Part shown: in pieces, positions 25,795-33,407 of the stretch
Position numbering within the stretch: position 1 is the stretch's first letter
Layout of the letters: each line of letters begins with the position of its first letter
NCBI GenBank assembly: GCA_019744815.1
Contig: JAIEUA010000015.1
Location: 1 to 46,172, forward strand
From: Phycisphaerales bacterium
GTDB lineage: Bacteria > Planctomycetota > Phycisphaerae > Phycisphaerales > UBA1924
Reading direction: 5' to 3'
Length of the DNA stretch: 46,172 nucleotides
The notes under the pieces: generated by a model
What the model was told of the DNA's origin: nothing
Databases searched by the model: none
The model's input: the letters and a program-made list of their open reading frames with translations, nothing else
Made by a program: the position numbers and the translations under genes

Positions 25795-26967
25795 TCACGG
25801 GCACAGCAACTCGTTGTACGCCGCCGCGAAGAGGACGAAGTCCGCGTCGTCCACAAACGCATCGACGTTCAAGTCCGCGGCACACCCGGGCGGCATCGCG
25901 GCGTCGGCGCAATCCAGGATGTTGTACGCGCTGGCGAAGAGCACAAAGTCCGCATCGTCCACGAACCCGTCGCCGTTGAGATCGGCGGGGCAGGTGTTGC
26001 ACGAGCCGACGACGTTGAGCGCGCCGCCGAGGAACGCGAGCAGCTCTGCATCCGACACCGCCGCCGGGTTCGAGAGATCAGCGCCGACCAACGCCGCGGG
26101 CACCACCGGTGCGGCGAACCGCGCGTAGCGGAACTCCGCCCGCAGATCCGGATTGAACGGCACGAACGGGTTCGGATCGACGACACCAGAAGCCAACGGA
26201 GGATGGAGCGTGCTCGTGTTGTGCACGAACGGATCGAAGATCGACACTTTCTGCCAATCCGTGTACGACACCAGCCCGGCCTGCACCGTCGCGGGCATGT
26301 CGTCGCGCCGATATCGCGCGTGCACCACCCACTGGCCGCCGAGCGGCTGACGCAGACATATCACATGCGGCCCGATCTTCACAAGCTGCAAGATGGTCTC
26401 CGGTCCCGGCGCATCGGACAGCACCAGCTGCGAGTCGCCGTCGATCGTCGTCTTCACCTCGTACTGAAACCGCGACGGGTTCGCGAACCCGTAGCCAGTG
26501 GACAGAAACACATAGTTCTCGCCGCCCGGCGTCCACGTCGCCGGCGTGATCGCCCGCGGCGTGCGCAGCATCAATCCCGCCAGAGAAAACTGCGCCGACG
26601 GCACCGACACGCCGTTGCGCCCGGTGGCCCGCACCGACGCGGTGATCGCAAAGTCGCCGGTCACCGGCTTGAACACCAGCGGCCCGCGATAGTCGCGGTA
26701 CCACGTCACCGTGTGCGGGATCATCGTCATCGCGCCCGGCGTCGCGGTGTTGATGTTCCACGTCTGCAGCGGGTCATTTGGCCACGCCTCGGCCTGCTCG
26801 ATCCGGGTCCAGTTGCTGAGCGTCGTCGCGTTGTCGAACTCGTCGGACAGGCACGAGAGCGGCTGCGCGACGGCCGCGCCCGCCAGAGCAAACAACGGAG
26901 CGGCGAGCGACGCGGTGAGAGGAGCGTGTCGAACGGACTTGCGCAGACCACCGGCGAACGCGTTCAT
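25795..26967 (-). CDS. Secreted lectin-like domain protein with dockerin-like C-terminus
   Basis: The 390-residue protein starts MNAFAGGLRKSVRHAPLTASLAAPLFALAGAAVAQP, a signal peptide cleaved near AVA-QP. The body (about 38-300) resembles a concanavalin-type jelly-roll domain (DUF1349-like): CLSDEFDNATTLSNWTRIEQAE, GPLVFKPVTGDFAITASVRATGRNG, FSLAGLMLRTPRA, and a terminal YARFAAP strand. Two dockerin-like repeats follow (CPADLNGDGFVDDADFVLFASAYNILDC and CAADLNVDAFVDDADFVLFAAAYNELLC), matching those of the FG-GAP protein. The two genes are neighbours with hairpins between them. I set the start at ATG 26967 because the signal peptide begins there. The ligand is probably a carbohydrate; this is inference. 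Confidence 0.8.
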   Translation of the reverse strand: MNAFAGGLRKSVRHAPLTASLAAPLFALAGAAVAQPLSCLSDEFDNATTLSNWTRIEQAEAWPNDPLQTWNINTATPGAMTMIPHTVTWYRDYRGPLVFKPVTGDFAITASVRATGRNGVSVPSAQFSLAGLMLRTPRAITPATWTPGGENYVFLSTGYGFANPSRFQYEVKTTIDGDSQLVLSDAPGPETILQLVKIGPHVICLRQPLGGQWVVHARYRRDDMPATVQAGLVSYTDWQKVSIFDPFVHNTSTLHPPLASGVVDPNPFVPFNPDLRAEFRYARFAAPVVPAALVGADLSNPAAVSDAELLAFLGGALNVVGSCNTCPADLNGDGFVDDADFVLFASAYNILDCADAAMPPGCAADLNVDAFVDDADFVLFAAAYNELLCP

Positions 26968-27102
26968 GTGTACCTCCCGAGCAGAGTCATTCCAAGAAGC
27001 GAGAACCACACCAAGACGCGGCACAGAACGCGGGATCGCGCCGCAAAAACGAAAACGAGCCGCGGACGCGGCTCGAGAGTTGAACCTCGGAGGCGAGTCC
27101 AC

Positions 27103-27339
27103 TCAGATCGCGCTGCCGCCGTAGGGGACGCAGTTCGTCTGGCACGCGCGAGCCGCGTAGCAGTCGTTGCTGTAGACCTGACCGTTGGGGCAGATCACCG
27201 GGCGCCACACGTCGAGGCAGTTGAAGCTGCCGCAGCGTCCGCCGATGGGCTTGGCGGCCAGGGCCGACGTCGCGGTGGCGACGACAGCGACGAAGCCGAT
27301 GGCGAGACAGGCGACCGACAGTTTCTTCGAGTTCTTCAT
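27103..27339 (-). CDS. Small secreted Cys-rich protein, Kazal-like
   Basis: The 78-residue protein has a signal peptide (MKNSKKLSVACLAIGFVAVVATATSALA) and a mature part of about 50 residues with seven cysteines. Its core CPNGQVYSNDCYAARAC resembles the Kazal protease-inhibitor signature (Cys, Gly-x-x-Tyr-x-Asn-x-Cys, then a Cys helix), spaced slightly differently from the canonical form. It could be an exported serine-protease inhibitor. The frame is open to 27468, but the start is the ATG at 27339 before the signal peptide. It stands alone, 210 bases from fpg, which is divergent. Confidence 0.6.
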   Translation of the reverse strand: MKNSKKLSVACLAIGFVAVVATATSALAAKPIGGRCGSFNCLDVWRPVICPNGQVYSNDCYAARACQTNCVPYGGSAI

Positions 27340-27548
27340 AACTGTGCTCCTCAGGTCCACGCAGACGCCCACGCGGCTCCGCGTGTCACCGGAGGGCAGG
27401 TTATCAGAACCTAGTGTTTGTGCAATCGTTTTTCGAGACAACGCGCCGAGTCTCCCATGCTTCGCCAACAGACTCCGTAGAAAAGCCGAGAACGCGTTGA
27501 GCGAACTCGTTCGGCAGGGGTTCGCACGTCCTGCGATACTGACGCGCG

Positions 27549-28505
27549 ATGCCCGAACTCCCCGACATCGAACTGCTCCGCGGAGCGCTCCGCTCTCGCG
27601 TGGTCGGCGCGACGCTTCGGCGGGTCCGCATCAAAAGCCCCTTCGTCCTGCGGACGTTCGAGCCGCCGATCGAAGCGGCGGAAGGCCATCGCGTCGTCAA
27701 CGTCGAGCGGCTGGGCAAGCGGCTCGTGCTCGCGCTCACCGACGACTTCTTCCTTGTTCTCCACCTCATGATCGCGGGAAGGCTGCTGTGGAAGCACGGC
27801 GAAGTAGCGCCGAAAGGCAAGCTCGATCTCGCCGCGTTCGTGTTTGAGACGGAGGCTGCCGACACCGATCCCGCCCCCGCCGCATCCGCCCCCGGAGCGA
27901 TCGTCACGCTGGTCTTCACCGAAGCAAGCCCCAAGAAACGGGCCTCGCTGCACCTGGTCCGCGGCCGCCACGCCCTCGCCGCCCACGATCCCGGCGGCAT
28001 CGAGCCCCTCACCTGCACGCTCGCCGAGTTCCGCCGCGTGCTGCAAGCCGAGAACCGCACCCTCAAGCGACGCCTCACCGATCCCCGCGCCTTCAGCGGC
28101 ATCGGCAACGCCTACTCCGACGAGATCCTGCACCACGCACGCCTCAGCCCCATCCGCCTCACCTCCGCGCTCGAAGCCGCCGAGGTCGCACGCCTGCATG
28201 CCTCCACCCGCGACGTGCTCTCGCTGTGGTGCGATCGTTTGCAGAAAGAGTTCGACGGCCGCTTCCCCGGCGTCGGCGAGATCACCGCCTTCCGCCCCGA
28301 CTTCGCGGTCCACGGCAAGTACGCCCAGCCCTGCCCCATCTGCCACTCGCCCGTCCAGCGCATCGTCCACGCCGAGAACGAGATCAACTACTGCGCCACC
28401 TGCCAGACCGGCGGCAAGGTGCTCGCCGACCGCTCGCTCTCACGCCTGCTCAAGGACGACTGGCCGCGCACCATCGCCGAATGGGAAGAGGAACTGGGGA
28501 GATGA
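27549..28505 (+). CDS. mutM: Formamidopyrimidine-DNA glycosylase
   Basis: Base-excision repair enzyme that removes oxidised purines such as 8-oxoguanine and nicks the strand. The 318-residue protein has the N-terminal PELPDIE (catalytic Pro2 and Glu3), the central LGKRLVLAL lysine segment, the H2TH domain (LTDPRAFSGIGNAYSDEILHHARLSP) and a C-terminal zinc finger, CPICHSPVQRIVH...NYCATCQTGGK, with four cysteines. It is longer than the usual about 270 residues because of a loop rich in Ala/Pro (about 105-120). Other members of this family remove different lesions (Nei), so the substrate is likely but not certain. The Met is removed in the active enzyme. Confidence 0.94.
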   Translation: MPELPDIELLRGALRSRVVGATLRRVRIKSPFVLRTFEPPIEAAEGHRVVNVERLGKRLVLALTDDFFLVLHLMIAGRLLWKHGEVAPKGKLDLAAFVFETEAADTDPAPAASAPGAIVTLVFTEASPKKRASLHLVRGRHALAAHDPGGIEPLTCTLAEFRRVLQAENRTLKRRLTDPRAFSGIGNAYSDEILHHARLSPIRLTSALEAAEVARLHASTRDVLSLWCDRLQKEFDGRFPGVGEITAFRPDFAVHGKYAQPCPICHSPVQRIVHAENEINYCATCQTGGKVLADRSLSRLLKDDWPRTIAEWEEELGR

Positions 28506-28524
28506 CCGAAGCAACGCATGGAAG

Positions 28525-28568
28525 GTGCCATCAGTCCGCGGCTGCTAAGAGCCACGCGACTGATGCGT
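28525..28568 (+). repeat. REP-like hairpin, copy C
   Basis: GTGCCA, CATCAGTC, CGCG, a longer apical part GCTGCTAAGAGC, CGCG, ACTGATG then CGT. It is the forward member of a convergent pair with copy D, in the gap between fpg and the cytochrome b561 gene. Confidence 0.7.
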
Positions 28569-28595
28569 TTGGAACCATCGCGCCCAAGCCCCACC

Positions 28596-28634
28596 CGCAT
28601 CAGTCGCGCCGCCGAGCCGGCGGACTGATGGCAC
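28596..28634 (-). repeat. REP-like hairpin, copy D
   Basis: On the minus strand GTGCCA, CATCAGTC, CGCCG, loop GCTCGG, CGGCG, a bulged C, GACTGATG. It mirrors copy B at 214-256, including the GCTCGG loop and bulge. Confidence 0.75.
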
Positions 28635-28745
28635 CAAGTTCCGGGCCCCAGCATTCGACACCCACACGCATCGCCCGGAGGCAGCGCAATCACTCATACA
28701 ATGACCGACAGGAACAGGACGGGGACACGGCCGGAGGGCTTTCAC

Positions 28746-29450
28746 ATGACCCGCGTTCTCATCTGGGATCTTCCCGTCCGCCTCTTTCACGGATTCCTCA
28801 CGCTGCTCATCCTCGCCGCGCTGGGGATCTCGCTGCTCGTCCACGACTCCAGCCCGTGGTACCCCTACCACAGCGTGCTCGCGCTGATCGCCGCCCCGCT
28901 CATCGTGCTCCGCATCGCGTGGGGCTTCGTCGGCACCCGTCACGCCCGCTTCTGGTCGTTCCTCTTCAGCCCCAAAGCCGTCGCGATGTACTTCATCGAC
29001 GCCCTGCGCTGGCGTGAGACCCGCCACGCCGGCCACAACCCCGGCGCCGCCTACGTCGTCATCCTCATGATGCTCCTGCCGCTCATGTCCGTCCTCAGCG
29101 GCTACCAGCTCGGCCAGGGCAACAAGCAGGTCAAAGAGTTCCACGAGATCCTCGCCTACGTCCTCCTCGCCCTGATCGGCGCTCACATCGTGGGCATCAT
29201 CCTGCACACACTCCGCCACAAAGAACTCATCGCCGTCTCCATGCTCGACGGCAAAAAGCAGGCCGACCCCGCCCAGGCGATCCCCTCGAGCCGCCCGATC
29301 GCGGGCTTGCTGTTTCTCCTCTTCGCGTTGTGGTGGGGCGCGATGATCTACCGCGGCTACGACACCAAGCGCGGCGTGGTGCGCCTGCCCGTCGTTGGAA
29401 TGGACGTCAAGGTCGAAGAGACCGGGTTCGAGGACGAGCACGAGGAGTGA
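28746..29450 (+). CDS. Cytochrome b561 family membrane protein
   Basis: The 234-residue protein has four to five membrane helices: VRLFHGFLTLLILAALGISLLV, SVLALIAAPLIVLRIAWGFVG, AAYVVILMMLLPLMSVLSGYQ, ILAYVLLALIGAHIVGIILHTL, and IAGLLFLLFALWWGAMIY. Candidate haem ligands are His in RLFHGF, in YPYHSV, in FHEIL and in AHIVGIILH. It matches the cytochrome b561/thiosulfate or Ni-Fe hydrogenase b-subunit group (Cytb_N). Start MTRVLIWDLPVR at the ATG at 28746, with GGAGGG nine bases upstream. A soluble partner (c-type cytochrome or oxidoreductase) would be expected but none is adjacent. The C-terminus is acidic (ETGFEDEHEE). Confidence 0.85.
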   Translation: MTRVLIWDLPVRLFHGFLTLLILAALGISLLVHDSSPWYPYHSVLALIAAPLIVLRIAWGFVGTRHARFWSFLFSPKAVAMYFIDALRWRETRHAGHNPGAAYVVILMMLLPLMSVLSGYQLGQGNKQVKEFHEILAYVLLALIGAHIVGIILHTLRHKELIAVSMLDGKKQADPAQAIPSSRPIAGLLFLLFALWWGAMIYRGYDTKRGVVRLPVVGMDVKVEETGFEDEHEE

Positions 29451-29551
29451 GTCTGTTCGTTGACCCGCGTTCACACGTTGGTCACGCAGCGTCGTCGCCT
29501 GCCACCGACCGCTCTGAACCCAAATCTGCAAAGCACGGCCAACGACGCTGC

Positions 29552-29803
29552 TCAGGCGGCCTTCCGTCGGCGCTTCGTGGTAGCCTTGGTGGTGGGTTTG
29601 GTGCGTCCGACCCTGATGCTGGCGGGCACAAGTAACTGAATCGTAAAGTCATCGGACTCGGTGAGAGCCTCGATCGCGTCGCGCACCATCAGAGCGAGCT
29701 CGTTGAAATCTCGTCCCTGCGTGACCAAGCCGCGGAGATTGACGCCGATGGCCACTAACCAGCCGTCATCGCCTTGCTCCACCTGGACGCGATAGGACTT
29801 CAT
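29552..29803 (-). CDS. hicB: HicB-like antitoxin
   Basis: Small protein with the HicB RNase-H-like fold: MKSYRVQVEQGDDGWLVAIGVNLRGLVTQGRDFNELALMVRDAIEALTE. These proteins neutralise HicA, an mRNA interferase, and usually bind the operon promoter through a C-terminal domain. Here the tail (TKPTTKATTKRRRKAA) is basic and unlike the usual ribbon-helix-helix. The 83-residue product starts at 29803 in an ATGA overlap with the hicA frame, a typical translationally coupled arrangement. The partner hicA is broken (see that entry), so the antitoxin may now stand alone. Confidence 0.75.
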   Translation of the reverse strand: MKSYRVQVEQGDDGWLVAIGVNLRGLVTQGRDFNELALMVRDAIEALTESDDFTIQLLVPASIRVGRTKPTTKATTKRRRKAA

Positions 29804-30008
29804 CGAACCTCCTTCTCGAATGATTTCCAGTCGAGGTTCAGCTGCTTGATGATGGCCTTGACGGTTCGGCGATCAAGATCCGCGTGACGCGGGAGAGATG
29901 TGCGGACGCCACCCACTTTCCCGACAATCGTATGTGCCCCGCCTTCACGGAGGATGACGAACTCGTGCCGAAACAGGGCCGTGACACCTTCTGACGCTTG
30001 AACGACAC
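29800..30008 (-). pseudogene. hicA: HicA-like toxin gene with an apparent frameshift
   Basis: The downstream frame encodes a clear HicA segment: HEFVILREGGAHTIVGKVGG, LPRHADLDRRTVKAIIKQLNLDW, ending FEKEVR, with the catalytic His in GGAHTI. Its stop overlaps the hicB start as ATGA. This frame has no ATG, GTG or TTG upstream before a TGA at 30019-30021. In a different frame a strong AGGAGG (30019-30014) lies six bases before GTG at 30008, reading VSFKRQKV. Reaching the HicA frame from there needs a change of frame around the eighth or ninth codon. The gene therefore looks frameshifted near its start. It may be a decayed toxin, a sequencing error, or less likely a recoding site. It is too broken for a normal reading frame call. 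Confidence 0.65.
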
Positions 30009-30032
30009 GAGCCCCTCCTCAACGTTGTTCAC

Positions 30033-31325
30033 TCACGTCGCGTAGTACCGCGCCACCTGCCCGTTCACGATGACCGCCCGCACCGGATCGCCCCCAAGCT
30101 CGTACGCCAGCTCGCGGTGGTCGCTGTGCCGCAGCAGAATCAGATCCGCTCGCTTCCCCGGCGCGATCGTCCCCCGGTCCTTGAACCCCAGCATGATCGC
30201 GGGATTCACAGTCGCGGCAGAGATCGCCTCGTCGGGCGTCAGGCCGCAGAACCGCACCGCCAGCGCGATCGCCAGCGGCATCGAGTACGTCGGCGAAGAT
30301 CCCGGATTGGCGTTGGTCGCGATGCACACCCGCCCACCCAGATCCACCAGCGAGCGCAGGTTCGCGAACTTGATCGACGGCGTCGCGCCGCTGAACGCCG
30401 GGACACCCTCCCGAGCCCGGTGCGCCACCGTCGTCGTCCCCAGCGACGTGATCGGAAGCCCGACCCCAAAGGTCTGAGAGTGCGCCAGCACCTCCATCTC
30501 GCGGGGTGTGGTCTGCTCCAGATGATCCAGGCTCCGGGCCCCCAGCCGCACCGCTTCGGTGATCAGCCCCTTGCTCGTGAACTGATCCGCGTGCGCCCGA
30601 ATCGGATGACCCAGCTCCCGCGCCGCTTCCAGCAGCCGCACCGAATCCGCCAGCGTCCACGCCCCGTCCTCGCAGAACAGATCGATCGCGATCCCGGGAA
30701 ACTCCGCGTGCACCGCGGGCAGCGTCTCGTGCAGAGTGCGATCCACAAACTTCGCCGGGCCCAGATCCGGATCAATCGCGTGCCCCAACAGCGCCGTCAG
30801 AACAACCGTTCCCGGCCACGTGACCGCGGCATCGCGGATCGCGCGGAGCATCTTGATCTCCGCATCGGTCGCGAGTCCATAGCCCGACTTGATCTCCACC
30901 GTCGTCGTCCCGTGCCGAAGGATCGTGTCGAGCCGCCGACGCACCAGGTCCGTCAGCGTCTGCAGCGGCGTCTCCCGCACCGCCCGCACGGTCGACATGA
31001 TCCCGCCTCCGGCCTTCAGGATGTCCAGATACGCGACGCCGTCGAGCCGCTTGGCCCACTCGCCCAGCCGATCGCCCGCCCAGCACAGGTGCGTGTGGCA
31101 ATCGACAAAGCCCGGCATCAAGAGATCGCCATGGGCGTCGATGACCTGACAACCCGGCGGCACCGTGAGCGACTCGCCAAAGGACTCGACCTTACCCGCG
31201 CGGACAACAACATCAACATTGTCGCGAATGGAGACGGAGCCCAAGGCCGCGCCGGTACGAGGGCCGGAGTGCCCGGGAGGAGCCTCGAGCGTCAGGGCTC
31301 GGCAGCGGCGGATGAGGAGACTCAT
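30033..31325 (-). CDS. hutI: Imidazolonepropionase-like amidohydrolase
   Basis: Hydrolyses imidazolone-5-propionate to N-formimino-glutamate in histidine degradation. The 430-residue protein has the HutI pattern: PGFVDCHTHLCWAGDRLGEW (first metal ligands), GGGIMSTVRAVRE, VEIKSGYGLATDAEIKMLRAI, HADQFTSKG, and NANPGSSPTYSM. In the last motif the metal-binding Asp of many HutI (TDxNPGSS) is Asn here (TNANPGSS), a variation also seen in some family members. I set the start at ATG 31325 (MSLLIRRCRALTL). No hutH, hutU or hutG is in the window, so the pathway role is by family only. It is divergent from the GNAT gene with pyrimidine tracts on both sides. Confidence 0.85.
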   Translation of the reverse strand: MSLLIRRCRALTLEAPPGHSGPRTGAALGSVSIRDNVDVVVRAGKVESFGESLTVPPGCQVIDAHGDLLMPGFVDCHTHLCWAGDRLGEWAKRLDGVAYLDILKAGGGIMSTVRAVRETPLQTLTDLVRRRLDTILRHGTTTVEIKSGYGLATDAEIKMLRAIRDAAVTWPGTVVLTALLGHAIDPDLGPAKFVDRTLHETLPAVHAEFPGIAIDLFCEDGAWTLADSVRLLEAARELGHPIRAHADQFTSKGLITEAVRLGARSLDHLEQTTPREMEVLAHSQTFGVGLPITSLGTTTVAHRAREGVPAFSGATPSIKFANLRSLVDLGGRVCIATNANPGSSPTYSMPLAIALAVRFCGLTPDEAISAATVNPAIMLGFKDRGTIAPGKRADLILLRHSDHRELAYELGGDPVRAVIVNGQVARYYAT

Positions 31326-31334
31326 CGCCGAAAG

Positions 31335-31476
31335 GGTAGCGGGAAGCGGGAAGAGGAGAACAGGTGAAGAGGAGAACAGGAGAACGTGAGCAGTGCGAAC
31401 GCCCACAATCGAAAGTTCCCCTGTTCCCCCGCCCCCCTGCTCCCCTGCACCCCTGCCCCCCTCCTCCCCTTCTCCG
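31335..31476. repeat. Back-to-back pyrimidine tracts between hutI and the GNAT gene
   Basis: 31335-31388 is purine-rich on the plus strand (GAGGAGAACAGG units), hence pyrimidine-rich upstream of minus-strand hutI. 31418-31476 is C/T-rich upstream of the plus-strand GNAT gene. Units such as CTGTTCTCC recur and match the tract before dprA. Confidence 0.65.
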
Positions 31477-31489
31477 ACTAGCATCGCGC

Positions 31490-31951
31490 ATGCCCGCCCC
31501 CCGCTACATCGTTTCGACCGACAAATCACGCCTCGATCGCGACGCGATCCACGCCTTTCTGTCCACCTGCTACTGGTCGCCCGGCATCGCCCGCGAGTGC
31601 GTCGACCGAGCCATTGAGCACTCGCTCTGCTGGGGCGTCTACGACACATCGACGCCTCGCGAGGGCCGCGATGGGGTGTTCGCCCAGGTCGGCTTCGCCC
31701 GCGTCGTCACCGATCGTGCCAGCTTCGCCTACCTCTGCGATGTCTTCGTCCTCGAATCCCACCGCGGCGCGGGTCTCGGCAAGCTCCTCATGAAGGCCAT
31801 CATGGCCGAGCCCGCCATCCGCGGCATCCGCTGCTTCGCGCTCAAGACCCGCGACGCCCACGGCCTCTACAAACAGTTCGGCTTCGCACCCATGCCCGAT
31901 CCGACCAGATACATGGAGATCCTGGATCGCGAGACGTACAAGACGCCGTAG
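31490..31951 (+). CDS. GNAT family N-acetyltransferase
   Basis: The 153-residue protein has the GNAT fold. YLCDVFVLESHRGAGLGKLLMKAIMAEP carries the acetyl-CoA binding motif (Arg-Gly-Ala-Gly-Leu-Gly) at about 84-100. RCFALKTRDAHGLYKQFGFAPM is the usual C-terminal strand and Tyr segment. The N-terminal WSPGIARECVDRAIEHSLCWGVY is of the type found in small stand-alone acetyltransferases that modify small molecules or amino groups. The substrate is unknown. The start is the ATG at 31490 (MPAPRYIVSTDKS); the open frame above it is the pyrimidine tract. Its stop lies 17 bases from the end of the convergent patatin gene, with no terminator in between. Confidence 0.85.
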   Translation: MPAPRYIVSTDKSRLDRDAIHAFLSTCYWSPGIARECVDRAIEHSLCWGVYDTSTPREGRDGVFAQVGFARVVTDRASFAYLCDVFVLESHRGAGLGKLLMKAIMAEPAIRGIRCFALKTRDAHGLYKQFGFAPMPDPTRYMEILDRETYKTP

Positions 31952-31968
31952 GTGCAACGTCGTCGCCG

Positions 31969-33273
31969 CTACTTGGCCGGCTGGCGTTGAATCTGCGACC
32001 GCTCGACCTCCTGATTCGTGTTGATCGGACGCGAGCTGCGATCCTCCCACGCTTCGATCGTCCTGAACCACGGCGAGCCGCCATCGAACGCCTTCCGCCC
32101 CCAGCACGCCAGGCACGCCATCGCATCCTTGTTGAAGCCGTGCTCGAGATCGATGTCCGATTCGTGCGTCTCGTCCTTCGGGTCTTCGCAGGCGGTCTTG
32201 GGAATGGAGTGAATGTAGAAAGAAAGCAGGCCCTCGGACGACCGCGCCTCTTCGAAGGCGCGGTAGACGTTCCCCACCATCCGCTCGTTCATCAACAGCA
32301 TGAGGCTGCGGATCCCGATCGACATGAACGAGGTACGCGTGAACTTGCCCCGCTCTTCCACCTTGCCGTTGAGCAGCAGATAAACCTCAATGGGCGTCTT
32401 CTGTTGCTTGGGGGAATTGGTCGCCTTCAGCTTGGCCTGTGCGGCATTGAGACGTCGGGACTTCTTCAGGGCCTCAAGACGGACGGTCTCGATGAACACG
32501 TTCCGCATCGTTCCGCCATCGACGTGCTGGAACTGGTCGATGTACACCGGCGGGAACGCGACCGGGATCGCTGCCGACGCCATGATGCAGTCGATGTAGC
32601 GTTGCCGCTTCACCTGATCCACCGGACCGTCGGCGGTGGGGGCGGCCTCGGCCGCGAGGGCTCCAAGATCCCAGATCCAGAACGCTCCGAGGTCGGTGTT
32701 CACCGAGCCGACGAACAGCCGCCGGTGCTGGGATCGGTGCTGTTCCGCGACGCGCCGGATGACGCAGTCGGTGACCAGCTTCTCCACCCGCCCCCGCAGC
32801 GGCGCGCTGGTGTAGATCGAGTCGGACCACGGCATGAGCGGGAAGTGGAGACGGTGCACGTCGCCGGGGCCTTCGATCTCGTAGGCCTTGATCAGCGCCT
32901 CGTCGTCGCAGGCCTCGCCCAAGAACGCCATGGTCGCCTGCAACGCGCCCGTGCTCACCCCCGTCACGATGTCGAAGCGCGGGCGATCGTGATCCTTCCA
33001 CGCCTTCAGAAAGCTCGCCCCGTACGCGCCCCACTGGCCGCCGCCCGACAGGGCGAGAATCTGAATGCCCTCGTCGGCGTGCTTCTCGAAACACGCCCCG
33101 ATGCTCTCAGAGATCTTGTCGTTGTGCGCTTTGACGTACTGGTCGACCTTGTCGCGAGGGAACAGCGGCCCTTGTTCTGGTCCCGGCACAAAGCCGGCGT
33201 TGCGATCTCGGGCGCAACCCGTCAGAGCAAGAACCACACCGAGCGCGGCCAAACCGAGTGCTTTGTGTCCCAA
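31969..33273 (-). CDS. Patatin-like phospholipase lipoprotein
   Basis: The 434-residue protein starts at TTG 33273 (with GGGGAGG upstream) and opens MGHKALGLAALGVVLALTGCARDRN, a lipoprotein signal with lipobox LTGC. The patatin catalytic elements are present in order: the oxyanion loop LSGGGQWGAYG, the nucleophile elbow GVSTG (Ser), and the catalytic Asp in VDGGTMRN. The central region (FPPVYIDQFQHVDGGTM) is typical of bacterial phospholipase A. It probably sits on the inner leaflet of the outer membrane or the outer face of the cytoplasmic membrane and cleaves phospholipid acyl chains. The frame is open to 33429, but the lipobox and ribosome binding site fix the TTG start. Confidence 0.88.
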   Translation of the reverse strand: MGHKALGLAALGVVLALTGCARDRNAGFVPGPEQGPLFPRDKVDQYVKAHNDKISESIGACFEKHADEGIQILALSGGGQWGAYGASFLKAWKDHDRPRFDIVTGVSTGALQATMAFLGEACDDEALIKAYEIEGPGDVHRLHFPLMPWSDSIYTSAPLRGRVEKLVTDCVIRRVAEQHRSQHRRLFVGSVNTDLGAFWIWDLGALAAEAAPTADGPVDQVKRQRYIDCIMASAAIPVAFPPVYIDQFQHVDGGTMRNVFIETVRLEALKKSRRLNAAQAKLKATNSPKQQKTPIEVYLLLNGKVEERGKFTRTSFMSIGIRSLMLLMNERMVGNVYRAFEEARSSEGLLSFYIHSIPKTACEDPKDETHESDIDLEHGFNKDAMACLACWGRKAFDGGSPWFRTIEAWEDRSSRPINTNQEVERSQIQRQPAK

Positions 33274-33407
33274 GTGACCTCCCCGCGACCCTCGCGATCG
33301 TGTGAACAGAATACGGAAAGCAAACGGATGCCGCAACCCCATCACAGCGTGCCGCAACAATGTGAGAGGCGGAACTGAAAGTGCACAAACGTGAGGAGCC
33401 AGCGCAC

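Noticed and set aside
29838..30032. Minus-strand frame across the hicA region
   Set aside because: After the first eight codons it is Ser-rich and non-protein-like; the HicA motif is in another frame.
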